Shown here in pieces: positions 1-10,954 of a stretch of DNA of 64,000 bases. Each line of letters begins with the position of its first letter. Position 1 is the stretch's first letter. Under the pieces are notes generated by a model. It was not told the origin of the DNA and ran no database searches. It saw only the letters and a list, made by a program, of their open reading frames with translations. The translations under genes were made by a program, and so were the position numbers. Origin of the DNA: Candidula unifasciata (taxonomy: Eukaryota > Mollusca > Gastropoda > Stylommatophora > Geomitridae); NCBI GenBank assembly GCA_905116865.2, contig CAJHNH020002054.1:15001-79000 (forward strand), given 5' to 3'.

Positions 1-2299
1 AAGAGCTGGTAGTATGTTGTCTTTGTCAACTGTAGTGTAGCTGGTAGTATGTTGTCTATGTCAACTGTAGTGTAGCTGGTAGTATGTTGTCTATGTCAAC
101 TGTAGTGTAGCTGGTAGTGTGTGGGTTGTCTTTGTCAACTGTAGTGTAGCTGGTAGTATGTTGTCTTTGTCAACTGTAGAAGAGCTGGTAGTATGTTGTC
201 TTTGTCAACTGTAGTGTAGCTGGTAGTATGTTGTCTATGTCAACTGTAGTGTAGCTGGTAGTATTGTTGTCTATGTCAACTGTAGTGTAGCTGGTAGTGT
301 GTGGGTTGTCTTTGTCAACTGTAGTGTAGCTGGTAGTATGTTGTCTTTGTCAACTGTAGAAGAGCTGGTAGTATGTTGTCTTTGTCAACTGTAGTGTAGC
401 TGGTAGTATCTGGTCTATGTCAACTGTAGTGTAGCTGGTAGTATGTTGTCTATGTCAACTGTAGTGTAGCTGGTAGTGTGTGGGTTGTCTTTGTCAACTG
501 TAGTGTAGCTGGTAGTATGTTGTCTTTGTCAACTGTAGAAGAGCTGGTAGTATGTTGTCTTTGTCAACTGTAGTGTAGCTGGTAGTATGTTGTCTATGTC
601 AACTGTAGTGTAGCTGGTAGTGTGTGGGTTGTCTTTGTCAACTGTAGTGTAGTTGGTAGTATGTTGTCTTTGTCAACTGTAGTGTAGCTGGTAGTATGTT
701 GTCTATGTCAACTGTAGTGTAGCTGGTAGTGTGTGGGTTGTCTTTGTCAACTGTAGTGTAGCTGGTAGTATGTTGTCTTTGTCAACTGTAGTGTAGCTGG
801 TAGTATGTTGTCTTTGTCAACTGTAGTGTAGCTGGTAGTATGTTGTCTTTGTCAACTGTAGTGTAGTTGGTAGTATGTTGTCTATGTCATCTGTAGTGTA
901 GCTGGTAGTGTGTGTGTTGTCTTTGTCAACTGTAGTGTAGCTGGTAGTATGTTGTCTTTGTCAATTGTAGTATAGCTGGTAGTATGTTGTCTTTGTCAAC
1001 TGTAGTGCAGCTGGTAGTATGTTGTCTTTGTCAACTGTAGTGTAGCTGGTAGTATGTTGTCTTTGTCAACTGTAGTGTAGCTGGTAGTATGTTGTCTTTC
1101 TCAACTGTAGTGTAGCTAATGGTATGTTGCCTTTGTCAACGGCAGTGTAGATGGTAGTATGTTTGTGTTTGTCAACTGTAGTGTAGCTAGTAGTATGTTG
1201 TCTTTGTCAACTGTAGTGTTGCTGGTAGTATGTTGTCTTTGTCAACTGTAGTGTTGCTGGTAGTATGTTGTCTTTGTCAATTGTAGTATAGCCAGTAGTG
1301 TGTTGTCTTTGTCAACTGTAGTATAGCTAGGTGTATGTTGTCTTTGTCAACTGTAGTGCAGCTGGTAGTATGTTGTCTTTGTCAACTGCAGTGTAGCTGG
1401 TAGTATGTTGTCTTTGTCAACTGTAGTGTAGCTTGTAGTATGTTGTCTTTGTCAACTGTAGTGTAGCTAATAGTATGTTGTCTTTGTCAACTGTAGTGTA
1501 GCTAATAGTATGTTGTCTTTGTCAACTGTAGTGCAGCTGGTAGTATGTTGTCTTTGTCAACTGTAGTGTAGCTGGTAGTATGTTGTCTTTGTCAACTGTA
1601 GTGTAGCTGGTAGTATGTTGTCTTTGTCAACTGTAGTGTAGCTGGTAGTATGTTGTCTTTCTCAACTGTAGTGTAGCTAATAGTATGTTGTCTTTGTCAA
1701 CGGCAGTGTAGATGGTAGTATGTTTGTGTTTGTCAACTGTAGTGTAGCTAGTAGTATGTTGTCTTTGTCAACTGTAGTGTTGCTGGTAGTATGTTGTCTT
1801 TGTCAACTGTAGTGTTGCTGGTAGTATGTTGTCTTTGTCAACTGTAGTGTTGCTGGTAGTATGTTGTCTTTTTCAACTGTAGTGTTGCTGGTAGTATGTT
1901 GTCTTTGTCAACTGTAGTGTTGCTGGTAGTATGTTGTCTTTGTCAACTGTAGTGTAGCTGGTAGTGTGTTGTCTTTGTCAACTGTAGTATAGCTAGTAGT
2001 GTGTTGTCTTTGTCAACTGTAGTATAGCTAGTAGTATGTTGTCTTTGTCAACTGCAGTGTAGCTGGTAGTATGTTGTCTTTGTCAACTGTAGTGTAGCTA
2101 ATAGTATGTTGTCTTTGTCAACTGTAGTGTAGCTAATAGTATGTTGTCTATTTCAACGGCAGTGTAGCTGATAGTATGTTGTCTTTGTCAATTGTAGTAT
2201 AGCTAGTAGTGTGTTGTCTTTGTCAACTGTAGTGTAGCTAGTAGTATGTTGTCTTTGTCAATTGTAGTGTAGCTAGTAGTATGTTGTCTTTGTCAACTG
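1..2299. repeat. 35-bp satellite array with higher-order units
   Basis: The array is built from a 35-bp monomer containing GCTGGTAGTATGTTGTC. The first 0.65 kb has a higher-order unit of about 179 bp: four 35-bp monomers plus one 39-bp variant carrying GTGTGGGTTG. A marker monomer starting AAGAGCTGG recurs at 1, 180, 360 and 539. A second, longer period is seen from the marker CGGCAGTGTAGATGG at 1140 and 1701 (561 bp, about 16 monomers). The array is cut by the window edge, so its true length is unknown. The 35-bp period is not a multiple of three and no frame stays open, so it is not coding. Confidence 0.97.
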
Positions 2300-3000
2300 T
2301 TGCTACATTATGATAAAGCAAACGTGGTAAAGGCTCTCTGAAAGCAAGTAACATTTCAACGGAACAAATAGAGCATCCATCTCTAGAAAGAATTATCTAG
2401 TTAGCAGTGAACTTTGGGTTGGTATGATTTTCTACGAACAGCAGAGAAAAGGTTCTCAAGGTTGCAACGGGCACTATGAGTATGGTAACTCTTTGTTAAC
2501 CATTTCGTATTTGTTTTGAACCCTTACCACTCATGCAAGAGCTGAAACCACAAAAAACCTCCACTTTTTGTGTATATGAGATCCCCCATACTCATCTGGC
2601 CTAGCCCTAAGTGATTTCCACCTGCCTGGACACATCCGAGAGTCAGTGAGAGTAAAGACTTTTGGTTTCGTTGAAGAGGTACAGCAGACGGTATATGAGT
2701 AGTTTACACATATGACCAACAGAGCTTTTCTTCTACATGAATCCAAGCACTTTATTGGCACCGAGGGACTACAGTCGTAAAATGATATATTTATTCTTTA
2801 ATTTTTTTCTCCCGATTATATTATTGTATTCAACAGCAACAACAGCAACAAAAACAAGAAAAAAAGTGAAGGTTGTCATGTGAAGTTTCTCTCTCACTTA
2901 AAACAAAGTACTAGGACCACATGGACATGTTTTTAAAAAAGATAGTGTTAGTATTCATATGGGTGGAGAAATGATGTCCCGTTTAGATTTGAAGCCGTAG
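2300..3000. other. Unassigned stretch, no gene seen
   Basis: No coding frame, RNA gene or known repeat is recognised here. A 76-codon open frame on the minus strand (2531-2761) has no family features. A CAA-rich patch lies near 2830-2860. Confidence 0.6.
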
Positions 3001-3203
3001 CAATCTTGATGTTACACTACTATGCTTGAACCCATCTCATTCATTCCAACGCAAGAATAAATTCTGCTAATACTGAGTCTACCCTTTAACCCGCGTTTCA
3101 AAATAACAAAGCAGAGCAGCCTCTGTTTAAATAAGTAATTATCTGTAAATAACATTTTTGACTAATGATGAGAATACACTGAACAGATAAAAAGAGTAAT
3201 GAG
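3001..3203. repeat. Repeat A, first copy of a direct duplication
   Basis: This 203-bp segment recurs almost unchanged at 3480-3682. With the repeat J element between the copies it forms a 479-bp tandem duplication with the last half missing. The segment itself has no recognised coding content. Confidence 0.9.
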
Positions 3204-3479
3204 TAAGGAGGGAGAGGAGTGGTGTAGATGCGGATAGTTCAGTCCCATACGTCAGCACGCCGAACCTGCTCCCCCAAAATAATTAAAATAAAGTGCATAA
3301 GTTGGAGGCAACTAGCCAGAAGGTCCACCACAACCATCAAGATGCCATGCACAAACCTCAAAATTGCCAGTTACTGACTTTGTAACACCACTTTCGCGGT
3401 GTAGGCAGGTTGAAGAGGGGGGGGGGGGGGAGAGGGGGGGTGTCTTTGAGCCTGAGAATGTATGGCAACATGGCTAGTG
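3204..3479 (+). repeat. Interspersed repeat J with internal poly-G (copy 1)
   Basis: This sequence of about 276 bp is repeated at 5260-5577, and its distal part at 51590-51715. All three copies carry a long run of G, followed by a TCTTTGAGC(C/T)TGAG block. No open frame or tRNA-like head was found. It is probably a non-autonomous mobile element or an old dispersed repeat of unknown class. Confidence 0.8.
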
Positions 3480-3682
3480 CAATCTTGATGTTACACCACT
3501 ATGCTTGAACCCATCTCATTCATTCCAACGCAAGAATAAATTCTGCTAATACTGAGTCTACCCTTTAACCCGCGTTTTAAAATAACAAAGCAGAGCAGCC
3601 TCTGTTTAAATAAGTAATTATCTGTAAATAACATTTTTGACTAATGATGAGAATACACTGAACAGATAAAAAGAGTAATGAG
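3480..3682. repeat. Repeat A, second copy
   Basis: Second copy of the 203-bp segment at 3001-3203, differing at only a few positions. It ends at the start of a LINE relic. Confidence 0.9.
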
Positions 3683-3690
3683 GATGTCTG

Positions 3691-3963
3691 GAAAGAAACT
3701 GACTCACGAAGACAACTGATTGCCCACATCAGAAAGAGACAAACTGCATTCTTTGGTGTTGCGATGAGAAGGAGAAAAAGGGAGTGCATAGTGACAGTAG
3801 GAAAGTTGTAGGGGAAGAGAGGAAGAGGAAGATCGACAGAAACGATGCTAGACAGTTTGACATCATGGCATGGAGAATCATCTATGTCAGACTTGATTGA
3901 AAGTTCACGAGACAGAAGGTTGGGGAAAGAAATGACTAGCAACGGCATACGGCATGGGTTTTA
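3691..3963 (+). pseudogene. LINE (RTE-like) reverse-transcriptase C-terminal relic
   Basis: The plus-strand frame reads SRRQLIAHIRKRQTAFFG, then MRRRKRE, a premature TAG, and GKRGRGRSTETMLDSLTSWH. This is the typical C-terminal tail of endonuclease/reverse-transcriptase polyproteins of RTE-like non-LTR retrotransposons, with its RRQLI..IR.RQ..FFGH and GRGR...MLDSL motifs. The relic at 61170-63752 has the matching RRQLIADIRRRQSSFFGH. One in-frame stop and the missing upstream RT make it a dead 5'-truncated copy. Confidence 0.8.
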
Positions 3964-4286
3964 AGAAAAAGAACATGTCTGAGACAACGAAATCAGTGAC
4001 TAAAAATATCCACCTTGTGCATATAAAGAGTAATCAGAAGCGTCTGTTTGCCATTCTGGGAGTCCCTGATAATGGCTTGGGCTTAATGACCATTACAGCT
4101 AGGATTAGTGGCCTAGTAAGCCTTCCAAGGCCGTACATAAATGCGCTGTGTCCGATATACAGGTCCAGCTTCAGCAAGTCTAGACAGAACTTTCCCCCAA
4201 AAGGGTACATAATCTCCGTTTGGGCTGATAAAATACCCCACGCGTTTCAACAAAAACGCTAGCTAGAAATATGCGCGTGGGAGGAT
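3964..4286. other. Unassigned stretch
   Basis: The LINE frame runs out here and nothing else is recognised. A 102-codon open frame (3954-4262) has no family features and is probably chance. Confidence 0.5.
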
Positions 4287-4289
4287 ATT

Positions 4290-4325
<36 letters not shown>

Positions 4326-4326
4326 T
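4287..4326. repeat. (ATC)n microsatellite
   Basis: Uninterrupted ATC/CAT triplets. GATGATG tails are typical of several LINE copies in this window, so it could descend from such a tail. Confidence 0.95.
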
Positions 4327-4496
4327 ATTACTTATACTGTTCTGTCGCTACTGAACTGAGCTATTAGTGCACCACTATGAGGTGTGAATTTAAAACGGAA
4401 TTCTGTTTTTGCCAGTGTCCACTCATTTACAAATTTCCATTATTTTTTCATAATCAATTTAAATCGTCTCCTAATGGGATGCTATTTTTTCGTTAT

Positions 4497-4675
4497 TTAA
4501 AGCCCCACCCTCGCTTTTTCCGGGGGCCCTGAATATAGCTGGGCCACAAATGTGGCCATAACAGCTGAAAGGGTTTCTGGGACATCTCCACGGGTGATCC
4601 TCATTCGCATGGTGGTATTTTGTGTCGACTGGTGTTTATCGCTTGTGTGATGTCCTAGTAGGGTACAACAAGCAA
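4497..4675 (-). repeat. Interspersed repeat C (copy 1)
   Basis: Minus-strand copy of a repeat also present at 5985-6140 and 26622-26800. In one frame all copies keep a related peptide; here it reads GHHTSDKHQSTQNTTMRMRI followed by TRGDVPET. No protein family is recognised. The shared frame may reflect former coding sequence or simply young copies. Confidence 0.75.
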
Positions 4676-5049
4676 GCAAGCATTTTTTTTTTTGCGGGCT
4701 TCTATAAAAACTGACGGGGTTTCTTATGTAATAATGTATTCGTTGGCTGCCAGTTTTTGATGCCTTTGTCATTCTCTTTGACGATGAAGTGCTTGCTTTC
4801 TAGTAGCAGTCATCTAGTGTTGCCACTAGCGGCCGCATTATTCATTTATTGCGTAAGCTCATTGCTGGTCCTGTTAAGATCAGAGTCTTCGTGACAATAA
4901 ATGTTGGGATTAGTGGCCCAATGGAATTGTTGTTTCACAAATGATTCGGAATTTGTACTGTTAAGATGTGTTTTTACGAGAGGCCTCGCTCACAAGTGAT
5001 TTTTTTGTTTTGTTTCAATTTTGTTTGTAACTGTATACTTGCTCGTTCA

Positions 5050-5145
5050 TATTATATGCTGATGAAAGCTTTACAGCCACAACGTTCATTCGTCGTTCTT
5101 GGTTGTGATTACATGAAACTGACTTGTTTTGATATCTTTTCATGT
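5050..5145 (+). repeat. Interspersed repeat E (copy 1), hammerhead-like core
   Basis: Contains CTGATGAAAGCTTTACAGCC followed by ACAACGTTCATTCG. Related copies lie at 12260-12360 (plus) and 17890-17995 (minus). The order CTGATGA, short hairpin, then (G)CAACGTT resembles the core of hammerhead ribozymes carried by Penelope-like elements, but the conserved GAAA is changed. See findings. Confidence 0.65.
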
Positions 5146-5259
5146 TCTTGCCGAGACTACTCCATGTTTCACTTTTCATTTGGTTCAATGATGCTCATTT
5201 TGTATACCTCAAGAACTGAGCATTTATAATAGGTTGACCACTTGATATGGGAAAGAAAA

Positions 5260-5577
5260 ACAAAAAGGAGGGAGAGGAGTGGTTTAGATGCGGATAGTTC
5301 AGTCCCATACGTCAGCACGCCGAACCTGCTCCCCAAAATAATTAAAATAAAGTGCAGAAGTTGGAGGCAACCAGCCAGAAGGTCCACCACAACCATCAAG
5401 ATGCCAAGCACAAACCTCCAAATTGCCAGTTACTGACTTTGTAACACCACTTTCGCGGTGTAGGCAGGTTGAAGAGGGGGGGGGGGGGTGGGAGAGGGGG
5501 GTGTCTTTGAGCCTGAGAATATATGGCAGCTGGCTAGTGCTGTCGCCACAACTGTGCAGGTAAGGATTTTATTTCGC
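5260..5577 (+). repeat. Interspersed repeat J (copy 2)
   Basis: Nearly the same sequence as 3204-3479, including the poly-G run near 5476-5488. It extends further at the 3' end through CTGTCGCCACAACTGTGCAG, which matches the 3' part of the copy at 51590-51715. A SINE of group B follows almost directly. Confidence 0.85.
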
Positions 5578-5604
5578 AGCCGACAGAAAAAAAAAAAAGA
5601 TCCC

Positions 5605-5857
5605 TATATGCTCACCTGTGGATCGGAAGATCCTGCGTTCAGGTCCTTGCGAAGCCAGACTCAAAATAAAATAATGACAGTAGCTACCAGGGTCGACCTA
5701 TCCTTAAATGGGTTTCAGGTACAGTCCTGAGAATTAAAGGCGGGCAGGGTGTTGTTGATCTCATCATCCATCGAATGCCGATTGGTCTATTGAATATAGG
5801 TCTAGCCCTATATGCTTAACACCTTTGAGGCGTGGAGAAGGGTCCTTTACGTTTTTC
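5605..5857 (+). mobile_element. SINE group B (copy 1)
   Basis: A tRNA-like head with a degraded B box (GCGTTCAGGTCC) is followed by the shared SINE body: AGGGTCGACCTATCCTTAAA, GCCGATTGGTCTATTGAA, TAGGTCTAGCCCTATATGC and the 3' end GGGTCCTTTAC. The copy is diverged. Group B copies recur through the window on both strands. Confidence 0.85.
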
Positions 5858-5984
5858 TTTAAACAGTTGCTATTTCGCTGGAACCGACGACTGAAGACCA
5901 ACTAAAAGCTTACAATTTATTTTAGTTCTCGATGGATGTCACTTTTGTTGTCATTCCAAGTCCTGATAACGTTAAGCAATACCA

Positions 5985-6140
5985 GGACATTACGCCAAGC
6001 GAGAAACACCCGGTGACTCAAAATGCAACCATTCGGATAAGGATCACTAGGGGGCAGGTCCTGGAACCCCCGTTCAACTTATATGTTGGGTTATATTAGG
6101 GGCCCTGGCAACAGCCAAATTGTTTCATCGGGGCTTTAAA
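5985..6140 (+). repeat. Interspersed repeat C (copy 2)
   Basis: Begins ACCAGGACATTACGCCAAGC. The reading frame gives KHPVTQNATIRIRITRG, matching the other two copies, and then meets a stop near 6097. Confidence 0.75.
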
Positions 6141-6145
6141 ACATC

Positions 6146-7434
6146 AACAAAATTGCGTCTGAACATGAGACGTGGGATACTAGTGTCATTCCAAGTGAAT
6201 GAACAATGCCTTACATACCGTGAATCAATCTTCGTATTTGGCAACCCCTTTGTTCTGGTATCAGATCTTCTTATATTAAGCTTGTTCCTCATTTGTTCTT
6301 CTGTTTATGGCATGGTGCATTGTTCTTGCAGTTTTAGCATCATTTCTCATTCTATCAATTTTGTTTGAACTGTCGGCTTTCCTTAAGCATCTTGCATGAT
6401 TAGACAATTCTTTTAACTGGCACTATTGACTTAGCGTACATATGTTAGATAACACCGAAAACACCGTTATCACCATAATCCTGATTTTCATAATTTTCAT
6501 CATCATCATCGATGGGTAAAAATATTTATTGAAATTCTCTGAAGGCTTTTAAGGTCATTAATCTATCTTCTCCTACAATGGCAAACTACCCAACACAAAA
6601 TTGCCCATTAAAACGACAAACTGCCGAAACATGCTTTAGCTGGTTTTGAAACCTCCTGTAAAGGATAACTTTGTCAACACTGCTGAAACCCCTAGTCTAT
6701 GTTTCCAAAATTCTTTACAGATGCAAGTACAGTCTAATGTGGCAAATAGGCAGGTTTATGTCTGAAGTTTTTGTACGTTATTTGCTTCTGGCTACAGTTA
6801 GCGACTACGTGTGAAGTCCTCATCGACGGTAGCAGCAGTTACAAACAGATCCTCAGCTACACACCCGATCAATATAAATCACATAAGGTACCTCAAATTA
6901 TGTGGCAAGAGGCCACGCACTATTATAATCTATGTCCATTTCGTCGAAAGTGCCAAGGGTGGATATTCTCGATAGGTGTCGTTGGCCAAAAAATGGAGCA
7001 GCTATGGGGCCACCTGATAACATGATTACCTCATTCCTACATTTGAAACGATTTCTAGTAACTTCAGAAAGATGGCGTGCGTGGAGGTAATGGGATCTCA
7101 ACAGTAAAACCACACGCTATTTTCTTTTTTTAAATATATTTGTAGCCCGAAATAACTTAGTAGTCCTAAAAACCATCTTCTGAAGAGCTTCTCACAAAGT
7201 TAAAAACACTGTAGCTCTAGCAACGTTCCACATAAATCTACTTAAAAACTGCATTCGTAAACTGAAAGACGCAATTGATAAAACGCACCAACGAGCTTTA
7301 GAGTGCCAAGCAAACAGGGCGTATCGACATTAACAACGGAAATCCCCTAAAACTTCATTTGTAAAGTCTCAAACTACCAGGGCCGCTTGGTTTAATTTCC
7401 TAAGCTTGAGCAGTTTTCTCAAATCAGTAAAAGA
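6146..7434. other. Unassigned stretch of about 1.3 kb
   Basis: Only short open frames occur (for example 6771-7025 plus and 6898-7113 minus) and none shows a recognised domain. A small CAT microsatellite lies near 6500. The segment at 6630-6665 weakly resembles part of the SINE at 10641-10930. Confidence 0.5.
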
Positions 7435-7932
7435 GATGGAAGTGTGCATAGAATTTATTAACTGTGGTTTCCCAACAATCCCCACCCCCCCCACCCCCTC
7501 CCACGCCATCCCCATTAATGATATATGCAACTGGAGATGGCAGTATTCACAGAATTATGGAAAAGTGGAGTTTCCCAACCATCCTCACCGCCAGAAATGG
7601 TGTATACAACTGGGGATGGCAGTCTACATAGAATTAATGAATTGTGGAGTTTCCCAACCATCCCCACCCCCACTAATGATTATATGCAACTAGAGATTGC
7701 AGTGTACATAGGAATAATGAATTGTGGAGTTTCCAAACCATCCCCACCCCCACTAATGATTATGTGCAACTAGAGATTGCAGTGTACATAGGAATAATGA
7801 ATTGTGGAGTTTGCAAACCATCCCAGCCCCCAAAAACGATATATGCAACTAGAGATGGCAGTGAACATAGAATTAATGAACTGTGGAGTTTCCCAACCAC
7901 ACCCACTCCCAGTAATGATATATGCAACTAGA
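7435..7932. repeat. 80-bp tandem array, about six copies
   Basis: The unit contains ATGCAACTAGAGATGGCAGT and GTGGAGTTTCCCAACCATCC. ATGCAACT-type boundaries fall near 7524, 7604, 7684, 7764, 7843 and 7923. The 80-bp period shifts the reading frame in each unit, which explains the overlapping short open frames. Not coding. Confidence 0.95.
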
Positions 7933-8624
7933 GCGCACTAAATCGATTTTGAAAACCAGAAAATGAATGCCAATCATCTCGCTTGGACATGCTGGGCAAT
8001 GCAGATGTCCTTTAATTGCCAACTCCGTGACAAAACCACTTACTCTTGCATGTCATCAATGTCAGCTAATTGTGTTTACATTATTTCCTCTTCTCGTGTA
8101 CTCCCAACAGTGGTTGTTATCTTACCTTAATACGTCTCTTCTCTACAGACCAGCCGTCCTCGAAAATCGCCCTTTAATTATAGCCTATATATCTTTAGGA
8201 TTTATTTCCATTCTGTACATCTGCCCATCAATCAATCAATTGAACCAGACACTCATCCATGCCATAAAGCAGCCATTATTCGTTATTTAGAAGCTGTTTT
8301 TGTCAATAAATGCAGCCGTGCCAGCTTGTGTTAATTAATCTGCATTTTTGTGATTTATATTTCATAATTGTTTCAAGGTGAACTAAAAAGAATCACATGT
8401 TTTTGATTTTTTAAAAGTAATTAAACAAATGTAACACACATAATAAATGTATACATTCATAATACATGGTCTCCTCAGATTACGACTGATTTCTATTCCT
8501 ACTAAGAGGTCGCAAGTCAAATTTATCTTCAACACTATTTTCCTTTCTCAACTTTAACAATTGTCATTGAAAAAAAAAAAAAAAAAAAAAAAATTTTTTT
8601 TAAATCCCAAACACTATTAACAAC
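7933..8624. other. Unassigned stretch with poly-A tract
   Basis: The stretch is AT-rich. A 107-codon open frame (7967-8290) shows no family features. An A-run of about 23 bp lies near 8571-8593, directly before a T-run. It could be an old retroposon tail, but no body is recognised. Confidence 0.5.
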
Positions 8625-9222
8625 TTAGAGAAAAACACCCACATAAATCAGTGTAAAAGATAGAGAAAAACACCCACATAAATCAGTGTAAAAGATAGAG
8701 AAAAGCATTCACATAAATCAGTGTAAAAGATAGAGAAAAGCATTCACATAAATCAGTGTAAAAGATAGAGAAAAACACCCACATAAATCAGTGTAAAAGA
8801 TAGAGAAAAGCATTCACATAAATCAGTGTAAAAGATAGAGAAAAGCATTCACATAAATCAGTGTAAAAGATAGAGAAAAACACCCACATAAATCAGTGTA
8901 ACAGATAGAGAAAAGCATTCACATAAATCAGTGTAAAAGATAGAGAAAAACACCCACATAAATCAGTGTAAAAGATAGAGAAAAGCATTCACATAAATCA
9001 AAGTGTAAAAGATAGAGAAAAGCACCCACATAAATCAGTGTAAAAGATAGAGAAAAGCATTCACATAAATCAGTGTAAAAGATAGAGAAAAACACCCACA
9101 TAAATCAGTGTAAAAGATAGAGAAAAGCATTCACATAAATCAAAGTGTAAAAGATAGAGAAAAACACCCACATAAATCAGTGTAAAAGATAGAGAAAAGC
9201 ATTCACATAAATCAAAGTGTAA
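8625..9222. repeat. 35-bp tandem array with two alternating monomer types
   Basis: The monomer is GTGTAAAAGATAGAGAAAA plus either ACACCC or GCATTC, then ACATAAATCA. The two types interleave, often as doublets or alternately, over about 17 units. Some units gain two bases (ATCAAAGTG). Three monomers make 105 bp, so a minus-strand frame (9070-9273) stays open by chance. Confidence 0.96.
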
Positions 9223-9228
9223 AAAAAG

Positions 9229-9275
9229 AAGTAAAGGACCCTCTTTTTCAATGCCTTCAGATGTATTGGACATGT
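9229..9275 (-). mobile_element. SINE group B 3' remnant
   Basis: AAGTAAAGGACCCTCTTTTT followed by ATGCCTTCAGATGTATTGG is the reverse complement of the group B 3' end. Only about 47 bp remain, directly beside the 35-bp array. Confidence 0.6.
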
Positions 9276-9410
9276 AGTGCCAGTTTAAGTGAGAAATAGT
9301 GAACTAGAATATTTAATTTAGATGTATAAACTGGCCATTAAAACAAACACTTCTTTGGCTTTTTGTTTTATAAATAGCTTAGGAAAAAAAATAGTAAAAC
9401 AGAAAAAAAA

Positions 9411-9686
9411 AGTAAAGATCCCTTTTTACGCCTTTAGGCGCAAAGGGGATATGGGAGGAGCACCCATATTTTCACAGACCAATCGGCACTAGGTGGGTAA
9501 TGTGGTCAGAATTACGCCGGCCGTCTTTACTTTCCCAGGACATACATCCTGGTACGCATTTTAGGCTGGGTCGACCTGCGACGCTCCATGCCATGATAAA
9601 AGTCCACGCAGCCAGCAGTGGGTTTCGATCGCGGTACGTTGGAATTACGAGTCGGACTCGCAACGCTTAAGCCACTGACGCCGCGA
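9411..9686 (-). mobile_element. SINE group A, near full length (copy 1)
   Basis: On the minus strand the head reads GCGGCGTCAGTGGCTTAAGC (A box region), then GCGAGTCCGACTCGTAATTC and a B box CGATCGAAACCCACTG. The body with GGTCGACCCAGCCTAAAATG and the 3' end GGGATCTTTAC follow. A-rich tracts (GAAAAAAAA) flank both ends and may be the target-site duplication. The A and B boxes show it derives from tRNA and was transcribed by RNA polymerase III. Confidence 0.9.
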
Positions 9687-9744
9687 AAAAAAAAGTTAAA
9701 AAAAAAAAAAAATAATAAATGTACAAGTCTATTCAAAATAGCCT

Positions 9745-9815
9745 AACGCCTTCTTTGAAACATTCTCTGAGCCCCCTAGGGGGCCCGCACCGTCTGGTTT
9801 AAAACCACTGCTCTA
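9745..9815 (-). mobile_element. hAT-like transposon terminus (possible)
   Basis: The minus strand reads CAGTGGTTTTAAACCAGACG followed by GTGCGGGCCCCCTAGGGGGC. This resembles terminal sequences of non-autonomous hAT elements (CAGTGGTTCTCAACC type). Only one end was recognised. Confidence 0.4.
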
Positions 9816-10529
9816 AAGCAAACATATCCTAGCTGAAAGTGGTCAAAGAAAGAGAATTTGAATTTGAATTTAGCAAACATATAATCAGATGACACCTGAT
9901 ACTATTAGTGTTAGAATTCCCAGTCGGCTGCTGAAAATAGGAACCGAGTGTTAAGGCCAGAGTTATCTTTTATTTGCACTTAACCCTTTTAGTATTAGGA
10001 GACTCAACATAGATTTCTTGATCATTTCAAACAATATTATGCTACCATTATTGTCTTCTAACATAAATTGAGGCGAACTAAATTTTCATGCCAGAAATCG
10101 TCTTTATTTTTAAAAAAAAACAAATTCGTCCTGTTTTTTCGTTGAAATTTGTGTTTAATAGTCGCCCAAAAAGTAAACATTCTTCCTTCCTTCCGGCGAG
10201 AGGAAAGAAGATGATCGGATCCTAGTGCTGAAATAAAGGAATAACTGTTAACTTGACTAAAAAAAAAAAAAAAAAGATTTTTCATACAAAAAAATGCACT
10301 CAGACATGGCCATAAATATTCAGCATATAAATTCATAACAAAACAAACACGACCGGCTATCTTCTTTAAAAAAAAATGGTTAATCGTGTTTAAATACTAA
10401 GTACACATGTGACCAGAAGTGACATGATCTTGTGGCACACTGAAAAGTAACTCCCTTTCAAAACAACAGCATTTTTTAAACAAAAATGTTAATTTCTTTT
10501 TTAAAACTGTTTAATGTAATTATGTAGGT
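9816..10529. other. Unassigned stretch
   Basis: AT-rich, with a poly-A run near 10259-10275 and no convincing coding frame. The 92-codon minus-strand frame (10058-10336) is lysine/phenylalanine-rich through A/T runs. Confidence 0.5.
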
Positions 10530-10640
10530 GTACAGTTGCTCAGTCTACGAAGTCTCAGGTGGCTGGGTTACACCCGGAGAATGGAGGATGGCAGAGTCCC
10601 TAAGAACATCCTTTATGATGAATTAAAGACAGGTAGAAAA
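10530..10640 (+). pseudogene. LINE C-terminal relic (different LINE type)
   Basis: The plus frame reads LRSLRWLGYTRRMEDGRVPK then NILYDELKTGRKCR. This matches the common LINE C-terminal motif LRW.GH..RM.D.R.PK.LLYGEL..GKR, which is distinct from the LTRMP-type and RRQLI-type relics elsewhere. A SINE begins where the frame breaks. Confidence 0.65.
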
Positions 10641-10930
10641 TGTCGGCTCCGTGGCTAAGTCGATGCGAACGCTTCGTAATGCCGGGATGCCGGATTCGAT
10701 CCCAGCTGCGGGCCATGCGCTTTGCGTTGGTTTCGACAGTGGTATCAAGAAAGCCGACCGTCCAGAATTGGCAAACTACTGGACGTGAATTTGCCTAGAA
10801 AAAAAAAAAAAACAGACAACAGCCAGAGGTTGTTGAGGTTGGTTCTGCAACGTCCTGTAAAGGATACGTCACAACCTAGAAGATGTCGAGGCCCACCTCT
10901 ACTACGGTAAAACGATGTGTCATTTAAACT
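10641..10930 (+). mobile_element. tRNA-derived SINE, group D
   Basis: The head has an A box (GTGGCTAAGTCGATGCG) and a good B box (GGATTCGATCCCAGC) about 40 bp apart, as expected for a tRNA-derived polymerase III promoter. An internal A-run lies near 10800-10812. The body differs from groups A and B. It appears to have inserted into the LINE relic just upstream. Confidence 0.7.
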
Positions 10931-10954
10931 CCTAGGGGATTGAACTGCCCTCAC

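Noticed and set aside
6771..7113. Overlapping plus and minus frames of 84 and 71 codons
   Set aside because: No family signature; the two strands are open over the same bases.
7406..7931. Overlapping frames with repeated TIPTP motifs, looking like a repeat protein
   Set aside because: The 80-bp period is not a multiple of three, so each unit is read in a different phase.
10641..10730. Possible true tRNA genes at SINE heads
   Set aside because: A and B boxes are present, but the cloverleaf stems are not kept and each head continues into a SINE body.
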